Below are positions 41,382 through 49,869 of a DNA stretch of 64,000 nt, one piece after another. The DNA lies in contig NZ_JBFRXP010000003.1 of assembly GCF_041146875.1 (NCBI RefSeq), forward strand, positions 62,001 to 126,000. The letters are read 5' to 3'. The stretch comes from Igneacidithiobacillus sp041146875 (GTDB lineage: Bacteria > Pseudomonadota > Gammaproteobacteria > Acidithiobacillales > Acidithiobacillaceae). The notes beneath the pieces are model-generated. The model was not told the DNA's origin. It did no database searches and saw only the letters and a list, made by a program, of their open reading frames with translations. The position numbers and the translations under genes were made by a program. Position 1 is the stretch's first letter, and each line of letters opens with the position of its first letter.

Positions 41382-42728
41382 ATGCTCAATGCACCGGACT
41401 CTCTCAGCTCCCTACTCAGCTCCTGCCTCGATGGCGATCTCGAAACGGCAAAATTACTGCGTGAAGACGAGGAATTTCAGAGCTCGATAGCGCCCCTCTG
41501 CAAGCAACAGCGCGAGCAGCTTCGCCAATACTGTCGCGTTCTCGATCAACAAACTCTGGCCTTACAAGGATCGAACGACAACCACCTGCTTGGACTCGCG
41601 TTTCGTGACAGCCTGCAACGCGCCGAGCTCGACAGTCAGTCTTTACTCGACCAAGCCCAAGCGGTCATTCGCGCCGTCAAAGATTCGGCAATTGCGGTGG
41701 CAGCCAACCAAGATCTGGCCGCGCATACCCTGCACGATGTGCAGTTGGGCAATCAGCGCCTATCCGAACTCATTGGCGAGATGGATCTCGTAGAGCAAGC
41801 GGTAAATGGCATGGGCAAGACCGTACAGGCCTTTCTCGAGCAAACCCGCACCATCACCACCCTGGCGGTAAAAGTGCAGGAGATCGCCAAGCAAACCAAT
41901 CTGCTGGCGCTCAACGCGGCCATTGAAGCAGCCCGTGCTGGTGAACATGGGCGTGGTTTTGCCGTCGTGGCAGACGAAGTCAAAAAGCTGGCCCAGAGCT
42001 CCTCTCACGCGGCCAGCGACATTCGCAACGCCGCCAACAATATCAACGAGGGCGCCGCTGAGGTAGAGAGCCGAGTATCGGCCAGCATTCAGCATCTGCG
42101 ACGTGGCGGGGACTCCCTGGAAACCGTGGCCGAGGTTCTCGGCATGGCCAATCATTCGGCACAAGAAACGCAAGAAAATATACAGAACATCATTAATGGC
42201 GGTGCCCAAGAGATCGCTGCTGCGGAGGCCATGGGATCACACATGCAAACGCTGCGCAGCTCGATGCAAGGTTTTGACGGCAGTTTCACAGAAATTCGCA
42301 ATTGCCTCGGAAAGATACAGAAAAACCTCGAGCAAGGCGCCGAAGAAGCCATGACAGGCACTACTCCCCTTGCGGTACGTCTCAGTATCGCAAAAAGTGA
42401 CCATGTGCGCTGGGTAGGAAAAGTGCTCGAGGCGATTAGCACCGGCAACACCAGCCTAGGCGCGGATGAGCTGAAAGACGAACACGCTTGTCGCCTGGGT
42501 TTGTGGATGGACAATTTGATGGAGACATCCCTAACGCAAAGCACAGAATTTGCTGCCCTACAACAGGTGCATCCGCAAGTACACAAGTTGGGGCTACGCC
42601 TGCTGCAGTCCGTGCGTGAACAAGACCTTGCCGCAGTTCGCAAAGGTTCGGAGCAACTCAAAAGCCTCAGCCTGCTGGTGCAAACCCAGCTCGACAAACT
42701 GCGCGAAAAAATTCTCGCAGCGGAATAA
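41382..42728 (+). CDS. Soluble methyl-accepting chemotaxis protein, MCP-CZB
   Basis: 448 residues with no membrane helix. A helical N-terminal part (1-110) has no recognised sensor domain; then the receptor hairpin tip (KQTNLLALNAAIEAARAGEHGRGFAVVADEVKKL) and a C-terminal CZB domain (DHVRWVGKVLEAI, DEHACRLGLWMD, VHPQVHKLG) with the His/Cys zinc ligands. It is a paralogue of the receptor two genes upstream, with a different N-terminus. SD AAGGA. Confidence 0.9.
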   Translation: MLNAPDSLSSLLSSCLDGDLETAKLLREDEEFQSSIAPLCKQQREQLRQYCRVLDQQTLALQGSNDNHLLGLAFRDSLQRAELDSQSLLDQAQAVIRAVKDSAIAVAANQDLAAHTLHDVQLGNQRLSELIGEMDLVEQAVNGMGKTVQAFLEQTRTITTLAVKVQEIAKQTNLLALNAAIEAARAGEHGRGFAVVADEVKKLAQSSSHAASDIRNAANNINEGAAEVESRVSASIQHLRRGGDSLETVAEVLGMANHSAQETQENIQNIINGGAQEIAAAEAMGSHMQTLRSSMQGFDGSFTEIRNCLGKIQKNLEQGAEEAMTGTTPLAVRLSIAKSDHVRWVGKVLEAISTGNTSLGADELKDEHACRLGLWMDNLMETSLTQSTEFAALQQVHPQVHKLGLRLLQSVREQDLAAVRKGSEQLKSLSLLVQTQLDKLREKILAAE

Positions 42729-42734
42729 TCGAGG

Positions 42735-43037
42735 GTGGCAAAGCAAGAGCCCGTGGCAGAGACAGAGGCGATCCCCATGCCAGCAGCGCGCTGGCCGAGA
42801 TTTCGTCTGTGGGCCATTGCCTTGGCAGCGGCCATTGCTGCAGCCAGCGGCACGCTTTTACTGCCCCCACCGATCTCTCCCGCCGCACCGTTTTGGGCTC
42901 CCTACCTCCTCTACGTCTTACGTTTTTTGGTTCTCTGGTATCTTGCTCGCGTCGCGGTACGCAGCCTGTTTTTCCTGGCTGAGTGGATGCTCGAAGCACT
43001 GCTGCCAATTCGCCACAGCGCCTCCCCCAGCGACTGA
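42735..43037 (+). CDS. Small membrane protein, unknown
   Basis: 100 residues from a GTG, 6 nt after the receptor gene. Two hydrophobic helices (about 25-48 and 55-88) with a Pro-rich turn. I do not recognise a family. Its closeness to the chemotaxis operon suggests co-transcription. Converges with the next small membrane gene, 13 nt away. Confidence 0.55.
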   Translation: MAKQEPVAETEAIPMPAARWPRFRLWAIALAAAIAAASGTLLLPPPISPAAPFWAPYLLYVLRFLVLWYLARVAVRSLFFLAEWMLEALLPIRHSASPSD

Positions 43038-43050
43038 CTTGCTCCGTCTG

Positions 43051-43329
43051 TTAGTGCCGCGCCATCCACCAGTCGCGACCTAATCCAAAGATCGTAGCCG
43101 ACGCAGAAACGAGAAGAAGATCGGCTATCCAGCGCCAGCGCACCCAATTACAAAAAGCGGCCAAATGTAATAGCGTATCAACGCCCATACTCGGTCCATG
43201 CAACGCTAGTTGCGCCTTGGCGTTGGTTTCAAACACCACACCAAAATACCGCATCACCATCAAAAACAGCGCGATGGCAAAGAGGGCCAGGCCAGTGTAG
43301 ATCCACGTGGAGCGGCGGCGCCAGCGCAT
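43051..43329 (-). CDS. Small membrane protein, unknown
   Basis: 92 residues with an Arg-rich N-terminus (MRWRRRS), a membrane helix (about 10-30) and a second hydrophobic segment (about 65-85). No family recognised. It starts 3 nt after the stop of the phosphohexomutase gene and so probably shares its transcript. Confidence 0.55.
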   Translation of the reverse strand: MRWRRRSTWIYTGLALFAIALFLMVMRYFGVVFETNAKAQLALHGPSMGVDTLLHLAAFCNWVRWRWIADLLLVSASATIFGLGRDWWMARH

Positions 43330-43332
43330 CGA

Positions 43333-44781
43333 TTAGGCTTGCTTCCAGGCATGGAGCTGCTGCATCGTCGCCACGAGCAGGGCATCGGCGCGCCCAGCCG
43401 TCGCCGCCTCGACATAACAGCGCAATTCCGGGGCATTTCCCGAGGGACGCAAATGCAAGATCTCGCCTGCCGCACTGCACATACGTACCCCATCGGTTAG
43501 ATCCCGTTGCATGGCAACGAAACCCAGGCAGGCAAAATCCTCATTAAATGCGGCGAGTCCGCCTGAAGCGTCCTGATATCGCGCCAACATGCTGCGGCTT
43601 TTTTCTGTCGGGAAATTTTGCTCCCGATCACTGCTGGTAAAGCGCTGCGGCAATTCTTCCAAAAGGGTCGAGAGGGGTTTTTCTACACTCGCTGCGGCAA
43701 TGAGTGCCGCCAGCATGGGCAAGATGGCATCGCGGGTAGGGAGGGGACGCAGTACGCGCCCCTGCGCTTGCAGCGCCGAGGCGAGCAAAAAACCGCCATT
43801 GGCCTCATAGCCCACCACCCGCGCGCAACCTTCTGCCAGCAGTTGGTCCATACCGGCAATCACATAAGGAGAGCCAATGCGAGTGCGCAAGGTACGCGCA
43901 AAGCCCTGCCCACGCTCCAAACCGGTATTACTGGAAACTGGGGTTACCACGCCCTCCGCTGCCAACAGCGCAGCGCAGACCTGCCCCAGTTGATCGCCCC
44001 GCCACCAAGCCCCCGTTTCGTCGGCCAGCATCGGGCGATCGGCATCGCCATCGGTACTCAATAACGCCTGCAATTGGTGTTCGGCTACCCATTTTTCGGC
44101 CAATGCACGATCCTCTGGACGCAGGGCCTCGGTATCCATGGGGACAAATTCTTCTGAGCGCCCCAACAAGACCGTCTCTGCACCAAGCACCTGCAAAATT
44201 TCGGGCAACAAGTCGCGGGCGACACCCGAATGTTGGTAGACGCCGACCCGCCAATTGCGCAATGGCTGGCCAACAAAAAAATCGAGATAGCGGCAGCGAT
44301 ATTGCTCCAGCCCTACCTCTTCGGCTTCGGCTAGCTGGGGGCGCCGGCGCAAGGCACCCGCAGTCGTAAATTTTTCGCCATCGAAGGGTGGCAAGGCGGC
44401 GAGTATCCCCGCCTCATCACTTTTACTAAGTTCGGCCTGCGGTCGGTTGAACTTGATGCCATTGCGGTCGAAGGGGATATGGCTACCCGTCACCATCAGC
44501 GACGGCACCCCAGCCTGAAAACCGGCAAAGGCCAGGGCTGGCGAGGGAATCCGTCCCAAATAACGTGGCCTACCGCCAGCATTCAGCACGCCTTGCCAGG
44601 CCGCCTCCAGGATTGCTGTAGTGCTTGGGCGCAAGTCTCCCGCGAGAAAGACCTGCTGACCAACAGGAAACTCACCCAATGTACGTAAGTAATCCAGGAA
44701 CGCGACAACATGGCCGAGCACCACGGCGTCAGTCAGCTCGCTTACCAAGCCCCGCAAACCACTCGTACCAAATGCCGCCAT
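43333..44781 (-). CDS. Phosphohexomutase (phosphomannomutase/phosphoglucomutase family)
   Basis: 482 residues, start chosen at 44781 with GGAGG 5 nt upstream; the ATG one codon earlier is possible and a 41-codon longer frame lacks support. Family marks: active phosphoserine loop VTGSHIPFDRNGIKF (Ser100), metal loop STDGDADRP, sugar loop EANGGF and phosphate loop RPSGNAPELR. It interconverts hexose 1- and 6-phosphates for nucleotide-sugar synthesis. Which sugar cannot be read from the sequence. Divergent from the ABC transporter operon. Confidence 0.88.
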   Translation of the reverse strand: MAAFGTSGLRGLVSELTDAVVLGHVVAFLDYLRTLGEFPVGQQVFLAGDLRPSTTAILEAAWQGVLNAGGRPRYLGRIPSPALAFAGFQAGVPSLMVTGSHIPFDRNGIKFNRPQAELSKSDEAGILAALPPFDGEKFTTAGALRRRPQLAEAEEVGLEQYRCRYLDFFVGQPLRNWRVGVYQHSGVARDLLPEILQVLGAETVLLGRSEEFVPMDTEALRPEDRALAEKWVAEHQLQALLSTDGDADRPMLADETGAWWRGDQLGQVCAALLAAEGVVTPVSSNTGLERGQGFARTLRTRIGSPYVIAGMDQLLAEGCARVVGYEANGGFLLASALQAQGRVLRPLPTRDAILPMLAALIAAASVEKPLSTLLEELPQRFTSSDREQNFPTEKSRSMLARYQDASGGLAAFNEDFACLGFVAMQRDLTDGVRMCSAAGEILHLRPSGNAPELRCYVEAATAGRADALLVATMQQLHAWKQA

Positions 44782-44800
44782 CATTTCCTCCCCGAGAGTC

Positions 44801-44820
44801 AAGCCATCATAGCATGGCTT
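44801..44820. repeat. Inverted repeat in the phosphohexomutase/ABC divergent region
   Basis: AAGCCAT - 6 nt - ATGGCTT. It lies between the two divergent genes, 20-40 nt upstream of the -35 of the ABC operon promoter, and could be an operator. It is not a recognisable Zur or MntR box. Confidence 0.4.
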
Positions 44821-44839
44821 GGCGACCATTAGAGTGTAC

Positions 44840-44868
44840 TTGACAGCGGAAGGACGACGCTCTACGGT
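44840..44868 (+). promoter_or_regulatory. Candidate sigma-70 promoter of the metal ABC operon
   Basis: TTGACA - 17 nt - TACGGT. The -35 is perfect, the -10 weak. The expected start is about 23 nt before the ATG at 44898. Confidence 0.45.
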
Positions 44869-44897
44869 ACGCAACTCTGTTGCATCGGTACGCGCCC

Positions 44898-45725
44898 ATG
44901 CCTGCATCCTCTGTCATCACCGACCCCATACTAGCAGTATCCCATTTGGGGGTACGCCTTGGTGGACGGCAAGTACTGCGTGACATCTCCTTTACTCTCG
45001 GAGCGGGCAGTGTTTCTGCCTTGATCGGGGAAAATGGGGCGGGCAAGACCACTCTCCTGCGCAGCATTCTCGGCATCCAGACCTGGCAAGAAGGCAGCAT
45101 CGAGGTGCTCGGCAAGCCCGCCCACACCCAGCTCTCCCGCGTTGGCTACGTCCCGCAAAAAATTGCTTTCGACCCTTACGTACCCCTACGCACACGTGAC
45201 CTGGTGGCCCTGGGCCGGATGCCGCGCCACTGGTGGCAGCGTCCTGATGGAGATGCGGTGAATCAGGCCCTCGCTGCCGTGCAGGCGGAGAGTTTTGCCG
45301 AGCAGCGGGTAGGGATGCTCTCCGGCGGTCAACAACAGCGTGCCGTAATTGCCCACGCCCTGGCCCGTCGGCCACGCTTATTACTCCTTGACGAACCCTT
45401 GGCCAATCTCGATTTTGCCAGCGCCAGCCGCCTGGTGCGCCTGCTCGCCAGCCTTGCACAAGAGCAAGGTATCAGCGTTTTGGTCACTGCACATGACATG
45501 AATCCGCTACTACCCGTACTCGACCACTTGGTTTATCTGGTCGATGGACGCGCCGCTGCGGGCAGCGTGCAGGAGGTGGTACGGAGCGAAGTACTGAACC
45601 CGCTCTATGGCTATCCAGTAGAGATATTACAGCATCGCGGGCGCCTTCTCGTATTACCGGAAGATCCGCAACAGGGGCTGGAGATTCCTTGCCATGCCCA
45701 CGAACATCTCAATCACGATGACTGA
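44898..45725 (+). CDS. ABC transporter ATPase, zinc/manganese type (ZnuC-like)
   Basis: 275 residues. Walker A GENGAGKTT, signature LSGGQQQR, Walker B LLLDEPLANLD and the switch His (VTAHDMN). The neighbouring ABC-3 permeases place it in the Zn/Mn/Fe(II) chelate uptake group. The substrate-binding protein gene is not in the window. It overlaps the next gene by 8 nt. Confidence 0.88.
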   Translation: MPASSVITDPILAVSHLGVRLGGRQVLRDISFTLGAGSVSALIGENGAGKTTLLRSILGIQTWQEGSIEVLGKPAHTQLSRVGYVPQKIAFDPYVPLRTRDLVALGRMPRHWWQRPDGDAVNQALAAVQAESFAEQRVGMLSGGQQQRAVIAHALARRPRLLLLDEPLANLDFASASRLVRLLASLAQEQGISVLVTAHDMNPLLPVLDHLVYLVDGRAAAGSVQEVVRSEVLNPLYGYPVEILQHRGRLLVLPEDPQQGLEIPCHAHEHLNHDD

Positions 45726-46578
45726 CCCCCTGCATCTCGCCAGTTTCTTGCAGAATTCCGCGGTACAGACCGCACTGTGGATGGGCGCCCTCGCGGCTGT
45801 GCTGAATGGCAGCATGGGCATCTTCACGGTGCTTCGCCAGCACAGCTTCGCTGGCCATGCCTTGGGAGACAGCAGTAGTGCTGGCGGCGCAATCGGGATA
45901 TTTCTCGGCATTTCAGCCCTATGGGGATTTTTGGCGATGGCCTGGATCGCTGCCCTGGCCATGGGCGCCTTAGGTCTGCGGCAGGCGCGGGAACGCGACC
46001 TGGCCACCGGCATCGTGCTTGGCTGTGCGCTGGGCATTTCTGCCCTCTTTTTATACCTGGACGTGACCAGCACCCAAGCCAGCAGCGCGACCGTCGATGT
46101 CATGTTTGGGTCGATTTTTACGCTGGCGCCACAATTGCTCTGGCCAACTGTCATTCTCGTTGTCATCGCCATCACTTTAATCTCCATCTTCTATCGCCCT
46201 TTTTTACTGATTTCTGCCGATCCTGACCTGGGACGCGCAGCGGGTTTGCCCGTGCGTCGCCTGGAACTCTTGTATCTGCTCCTGTTGGGCAGCGCCGCTG
46301 CCTTATCGGCCCTTTCCATTGGCGTCATTCTCGCCACGGCGCTACTGCTGGGACCGGCGGCAAGTGCCCTGCGCCTTGCCCGCAAACCCTGGCAGAGTTT
46401 CCTCTACGCCCAAGGGATCGCGCTCATTGCCGTGTTTGGTGGAATTTATCTCGCTTTCATCAGCTATTACTGGTCGGATGGCGCCAGCTGGCCAGTGAGC
46501 TTTTTTGTAGTAACCCTAATTCTACTTTTCTATCTGGCCAGTGCTGCCATCGGACCCATGCGCAAGGCCAAGTTCTGA
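45718..46578 (+). CDS. ABC-3 family metal transporter permease
   Basis: About 286 residues with 7-9 membrane helices. The segment RQHSFAGHALGDSSSAGGAIGIFLG, and the helix around ISADPDLGRAAGLPVRRLELLYLLLLG, are typical of ZnuB/TroC-type permeases. The ATG at 45718 is chosen because it overlaps the ATPase stop closely. An alternative start at 45694 is possible. Confidence 0.87.
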   Translation: MTDPLHLASFLQNSAVQTALWMGALAAVLNGSMGIFTVLRQHSFAGHALGDSSSAGGAIGIFLGISALWGFLAMAWIAALAMGALGLRQARERDLATGIVLGCALGISALFLYLDVTSTQASSATVDVMFGSIFTLAPQLLWPTVILVVIAITLISIFYRPFLLISADPDLGRAAGLPVRRLELLYLLLLGSAAALSALSIGVILATALLLGPAASALRLARKPWQSFLYAQGIALIAVFGGIYLAFISYYWSDGASWPVSFFVVTLILLFYLASAAIGPMRKAKF

Positions 46579-47357
46579 TGTTTTCCAGCTACCTCCTGCA
46601 CACCTGGATTGCCGCCACCTTGCTCGCCATTGCCGCCGGAAGCCTGGGCTATTTCGTCGTTCTGCGACGCAGCGCCTTTGCCGCTCACGCCCTGCCTCTG
46701 GCCGCCTTTCCCGGCGGGGCGTTGGCAACCTTGTTTGGCTTTACCCCACTCTGGGGCCTAGGCGGCTTTGCCATCCTCGGGGTAATTTTTCTTCGTGTCT
46801 TTGCTCGCCTTGGGCGTCGCGACGTGGCCATGGGTTTGCTGCTCAGCACCTTTCTCGCCCTCGGCGGACTCTTTCTGAGCCTGGGCCGGGAATATGCAGC
46901 GCGGGTCTACGGCCTGCTCTTTGGCGAGGTATTGGGGATCTCTGCCGCCAGTATCCTGCCCCTGGCCCTGCTTGCCATCGCAGTTGTACTGCTGCTTCTC
47001 TGGCGTTTCCCGGCACTGCTTTTACAATCCAGTCAAGCCGAGCTCGCCAGCGCCCGCGCGATCTCCAACACCGGCATGGAGTGGTTTTTTCTCGTTTTGC
47101 TGGCCCTGGTGAGCGCCGCCGCTGTCCCCATAGTCGGCACCCTCCTTGTGTTCACCCTCTTGGTAAGTCCCGCTGCTGCCGCACAACGGCTATCGAGCCG
47201 CCCGTACCAAGCGTGGCTCCTCGCTATCGCCCTGGCGGAGCTCCTGAGCTGGTCGTCCATCGCCCTCTCCTATTGGTCCAACTGGCCGCTGAGCTTCTTT
47301 GTTGGTGGGCAAGGCGCCTTACTCTTTTTGTTCAGCCGCATCTTTACCCGCGCTTGA
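46578..47357 (+). CDS. Second ABC-3 family permease
   Basis: 259 residues, hydrophobic throughout, with the family segment LRRSAFAAHALPLAAFPGGALATLFG and a C-terminal part ending LVSPAAAAQRLSSRP. It overlaps the previous permease by 1 nt. Two different permease genes in one operon indicate a heterodimeric transporter, as in Tro/Mnt-type systems. Confidence 0.85.
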   Translation: MFSSYLLHTWIAATLLAIAAGSLGYFVVLRRSAFAAHALPLAAFPGGALATLFGFTPLWGLGGFAILGVIFLRVFARLGRRDVAMGLLLSTFLALGGLFLSLGREYAARVYGLLFGEVLGISAASILPLALLAIAVVLLLLWRFPALLLQSSQAELASARAISNTGMEWFFLVLLALVSAAAVPIVGTLLVFTLLVSPAAAAQRLSSRPYQAWLLAIALAELLSWSSIALSYWSNWPLSFFVGGQGALLFLFSRIFTRA

Positions 47358-47436
47358 GTGCCTTCCCTCTCAGCGTGCTTAGTGGCATCATCTAACGCAT
47401 TGAGGGAAGAACACCAAGACGCCGTCGAGGGAAGTC

Positions 47437-47805
47437 ATGAGCACACCGAGCAGCAAACGACCTGACCGCTTCATTATCAGTGGAGCCATGCATGGCGTCA
47501 CCCCAGAGGCTCGCAGAAGATTGGAAGAATTCGAGAAGCTCGGCGGCCATATCGACTATATTCCCGAAAAGGCCCTCGCCCTGATCCAATATGATGGCCG
47601 TTGTGGGGCAGAGCTCGAAGAACACATGGTCGCGGTCCTGCAGCAGGCGGGGGCCTCTTGCGAGTCCCACGGGGTTATCTGCCATGGCAAAGACCACTGT
47701 GAGCCTCTGAACTTACATGTCGGACCGTTGGCCGAAGACCATCCCCGCCGCGGTGAATCGCTCAGCAAGCACCTCGGGCGCTGGTTACACCTCAAACAAA
47801 AGTAA
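47437..47805 (+). CDS. Uncharacterised 122-residue Cys/His-containing protein
   Basis: Soluble, no signal peptide, rich in His and Glu, with three or four scattered cysteines (GRCGAEL, ASCESHGVICHGKDHCEP). The CxxxxxxxxCxxxxxxC spacing with flanking His could bind metal, which would suit its neighbours, a metal ABC transporter, but this is inference. Good SD GAGGGA. I do not recognise a family. Confidence 0.7.
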   Translation: MSTPSSKRPDRFIISGAMHGVTPEARRRLEEFEKLGGHIDYIPEKALALIQYDGRCGAELEEHMVAVLQQAGASCESHGVICHGKDHCEPLNLHVGPLAEDHPRRGESLSKHLGRWLHLKQK

Positions 47806-47810
47806 AACCC

Positions 47811-49748
47811 ATGCGACTGCGTCATTGGCTTGGGGCAGGTCTGCTACTCCTCTCCAGCTTCGCCCACGGCGCCCTCAGCACACAACAAGACCAGTTGCTA
47901 CAGAATGCCGCCGACGCCTTCGCGCAGGGCAACTACCAACCCGCGGCGGCCGCACTCCCGCAGCTTGCCAATACCTACATGGGTCCGTGGGTCGCCTATT
48001 GGTCCCTACAGCCGCGTCTGCAGACGTTGCAAGCAGCGCAATTCCAGGCCTTCGCCAACGAATTCCCACATGGCGCCGCGTATCTCCTGTTACGCCGTCA
48101 GTGGTTGTTGGAATTAGGAAAACGGCAGGACTGGCAAAATTTCGCACAGGTGTATCAAGCCGGGCCAGCTCCCAAAAACATCAGCGTACGTTGCTACGCA
48201 GCACGCAACCCCCTAATGCAACTAGGTAATCCGTCGGCTCTGTGGGAGGCAGCTGCAGCGAGCAATGGCGCTTGCAATCGAATGGCACAGAATGCCCTCG
48301 CCCAGGGCCAAATTTCGCAGACGCTTCTCTGGCACAAACTGGCGGACATGATCCGTGGACAGCATTTGCACAGCGCCACCTCCCTAGCCAATTTTCTTCC
48401 GGGTAACGCCGCAGTGGCTTTGACAAGCATTGTGCAGAGCCCCGCTGCTTGGCTGGCAGGTCAGGGTGTAAACGCAGTACCGCAATATGGCACGCGCACG
48501 GGCGCGGAACTGCTGCACCTCGCTCTGCTCGGCTTATTGTCCAGTGATCCCGCGCTGGCTGTAGCAAAAAGCGAATCCTTGCCCGGGCTTTCACCCGCGC
48601 AGCGCGCATCTGTTTGCTATAGTGCGGCGCAACAAGCGGCACGCCGTTTCCAAACCAGTAACGCAGTCGCTTGGTATCAGGCTGCGGTGAACGCCGACCC
48701 AAGCTACCGGCCCAACGCCGACGCACTCCATTGGATGGTGCGCTCGGCTTTGCTGCAACAGAATTGGCCCCTGGTTCTCGCAGCCGTGCACCGCCTACCC
48801 GCAGATGAGGCGCAAAAAAGCCAATGGCAATTCTGGAAAGCCCTAGCCCTACAGCAAAGTGGGGATAGCCGGTCGGCACAACAGATTTGGACCCAGATTG
48901 CCTCCCCCTTTGATGCCTATGGGCAATTAGCGACGGCCGCCCTTGGCAAAGCTATGCGTCTTCCAGCACGCACCCAGAGCCCTACCCAGCTTGTAGCGCA
49001 GGCATTCGCGCAACCAGTCGATGTAACCGCCCAAAATAGCGGTCTGCGGCGTGCACTGAAACTCTATCAATTAGGGCTGTATTTCGATGCCTTGTGGGAA
49101 TGGGGGCAGTATCTCGAGACTTTACCTGACGCCAGCGCTATTCGCGCTGCTGCCCGCCAAGCCGCGCAGAATCAGGCGTGGTTATTAGTCATCAATGCCA
49201 GTACAGATGTCGCTGATGATGGCGACTGGCAGCAAGGTTATGCTCTCCCATATCGCCAAGAGATTGTCGCGAGTGCAGCGGCCAATGCCCTTGCGCCCTC
49301 CTTCGTCGCCGGTGTGATTCGGCAAGAGTCTGGATTCGCGCCGGGCATCAGCTCGTCTGCAGGGGCACAGGGCATTATGCAGGTCATGCCTGGCACGGCG
49401 GCCTGGGTGCAGAGCCACTATCCGCAAACTGCAAACGCCGATCTCCACAGTAGCAACGGCAATATTCAAATTGGCACCACCTATTTAGCCTATCTGCGCT
49501 CCCAGTTTGGCGACTCCCCCCTGCTCCTTGCCGCCTCCTACAATGCCGGACCCGGTGCGGTAAATCGCTGGTTGGCGCAGATTCCCATTAGTGATAGCAA
49601 ATGGGCCGGATTGATCTTTGCGGCCAATATTCCCTACCAGCAGACCCGCGACTACGTTTTGGCGGTACTGAGCAACGCAATCGTCTACCGCGTGCTGCTC
49701 GCTGAGCCCTCAGTCTCCTCGCTGTCGTACTGGCAGCTCACACGCTAG
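47811..49748 (+). CDS. slt: Soluble lytic murein transglycosylase (Slt70-type)
   Basis: 645 residues with a Sec signal peptide (residues 1-22), a long helical superhelix U/L region, and a C-terminal SLT domain (about 480-640). The catalytic Glu is in VIRQESGFAPGISSSAGAQGIMQVMPGTA, followed by AASYNAGPGAVNRW. It cleaves glycan strands to anhydromuropeptides in the periplasm. Length is normal for Slt70. It follows the preceding gene by 5 nt. Confidence 0.93.
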   Translation: MRLRHWLGAGLLLLSSFAHGALSTQQDQLLQNAADAFAQGNYQPAAAALPQLANTYMGPWVAYWSLQPRLQTLQAAQFQAFANEFPHGAAYLLLRRQWLLELGKRQDWQNFAQVYQAGPAPKNISVRCYAARNPLMQLGNPSALWEAAAASNGACNRMAQNALAQGQISQTLLWHKLADMIRGQHLHSATSLANFLPGNAAVALTSIVQSPAAWLAGQGVNAVPQYGTRTGAELLHLALLGLLSSDPALAVAKSESLPGLSPAQRASVCYSAAQQAARRFQTSNAVAWYQAAVNADPSYRPNADALHWMVRSALLQQNWPLVLAAVHRLPADEAQKSQWQFWKALALQQSGDSRSAQQIWTQIASPFDAYGQLATAALGKAMRLPARTQSPTQLVAQAFAQPVDVTAQNSGLRRALKLYQLGLYFDALWEWGQYLETLPDASAIRAAARQAAQNQAWLLVINASTDVADDGDWQQGYALPYRQEIVASAAANALAPSFVAGVIRQESGFAPGISSSAGAQGIMQVMPGTAAWVQSHYPQTANADLHSSNGNIQIGTTYLAYLRSQFGDSPLLLAASYNAGPGAVNRWLAQIPISDSKWAGLIFAANIPYQQTRDYVLAVLSNAIVYRVLLAEPSVSSLSYWQLTR

Positions 49749-49869
49749 ACATGGCTACTGACTTGATAAAAATCGCTAGCCAAGAAAACTTGAACATGCT
49801 AAGTTCGGCCCTCAGGGAGTGTGGGAAATCTCCGACTGACGACCAATCACATCACCAAAATTCATAGAC

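Noticed and set aside
49751..49768. TGGCTACTGACTTGAT as a possible sigma-54 promoter of the PilZ-TPR gene
   Set aside because: The -12 pair is GA instead of the nearly invariant GC.
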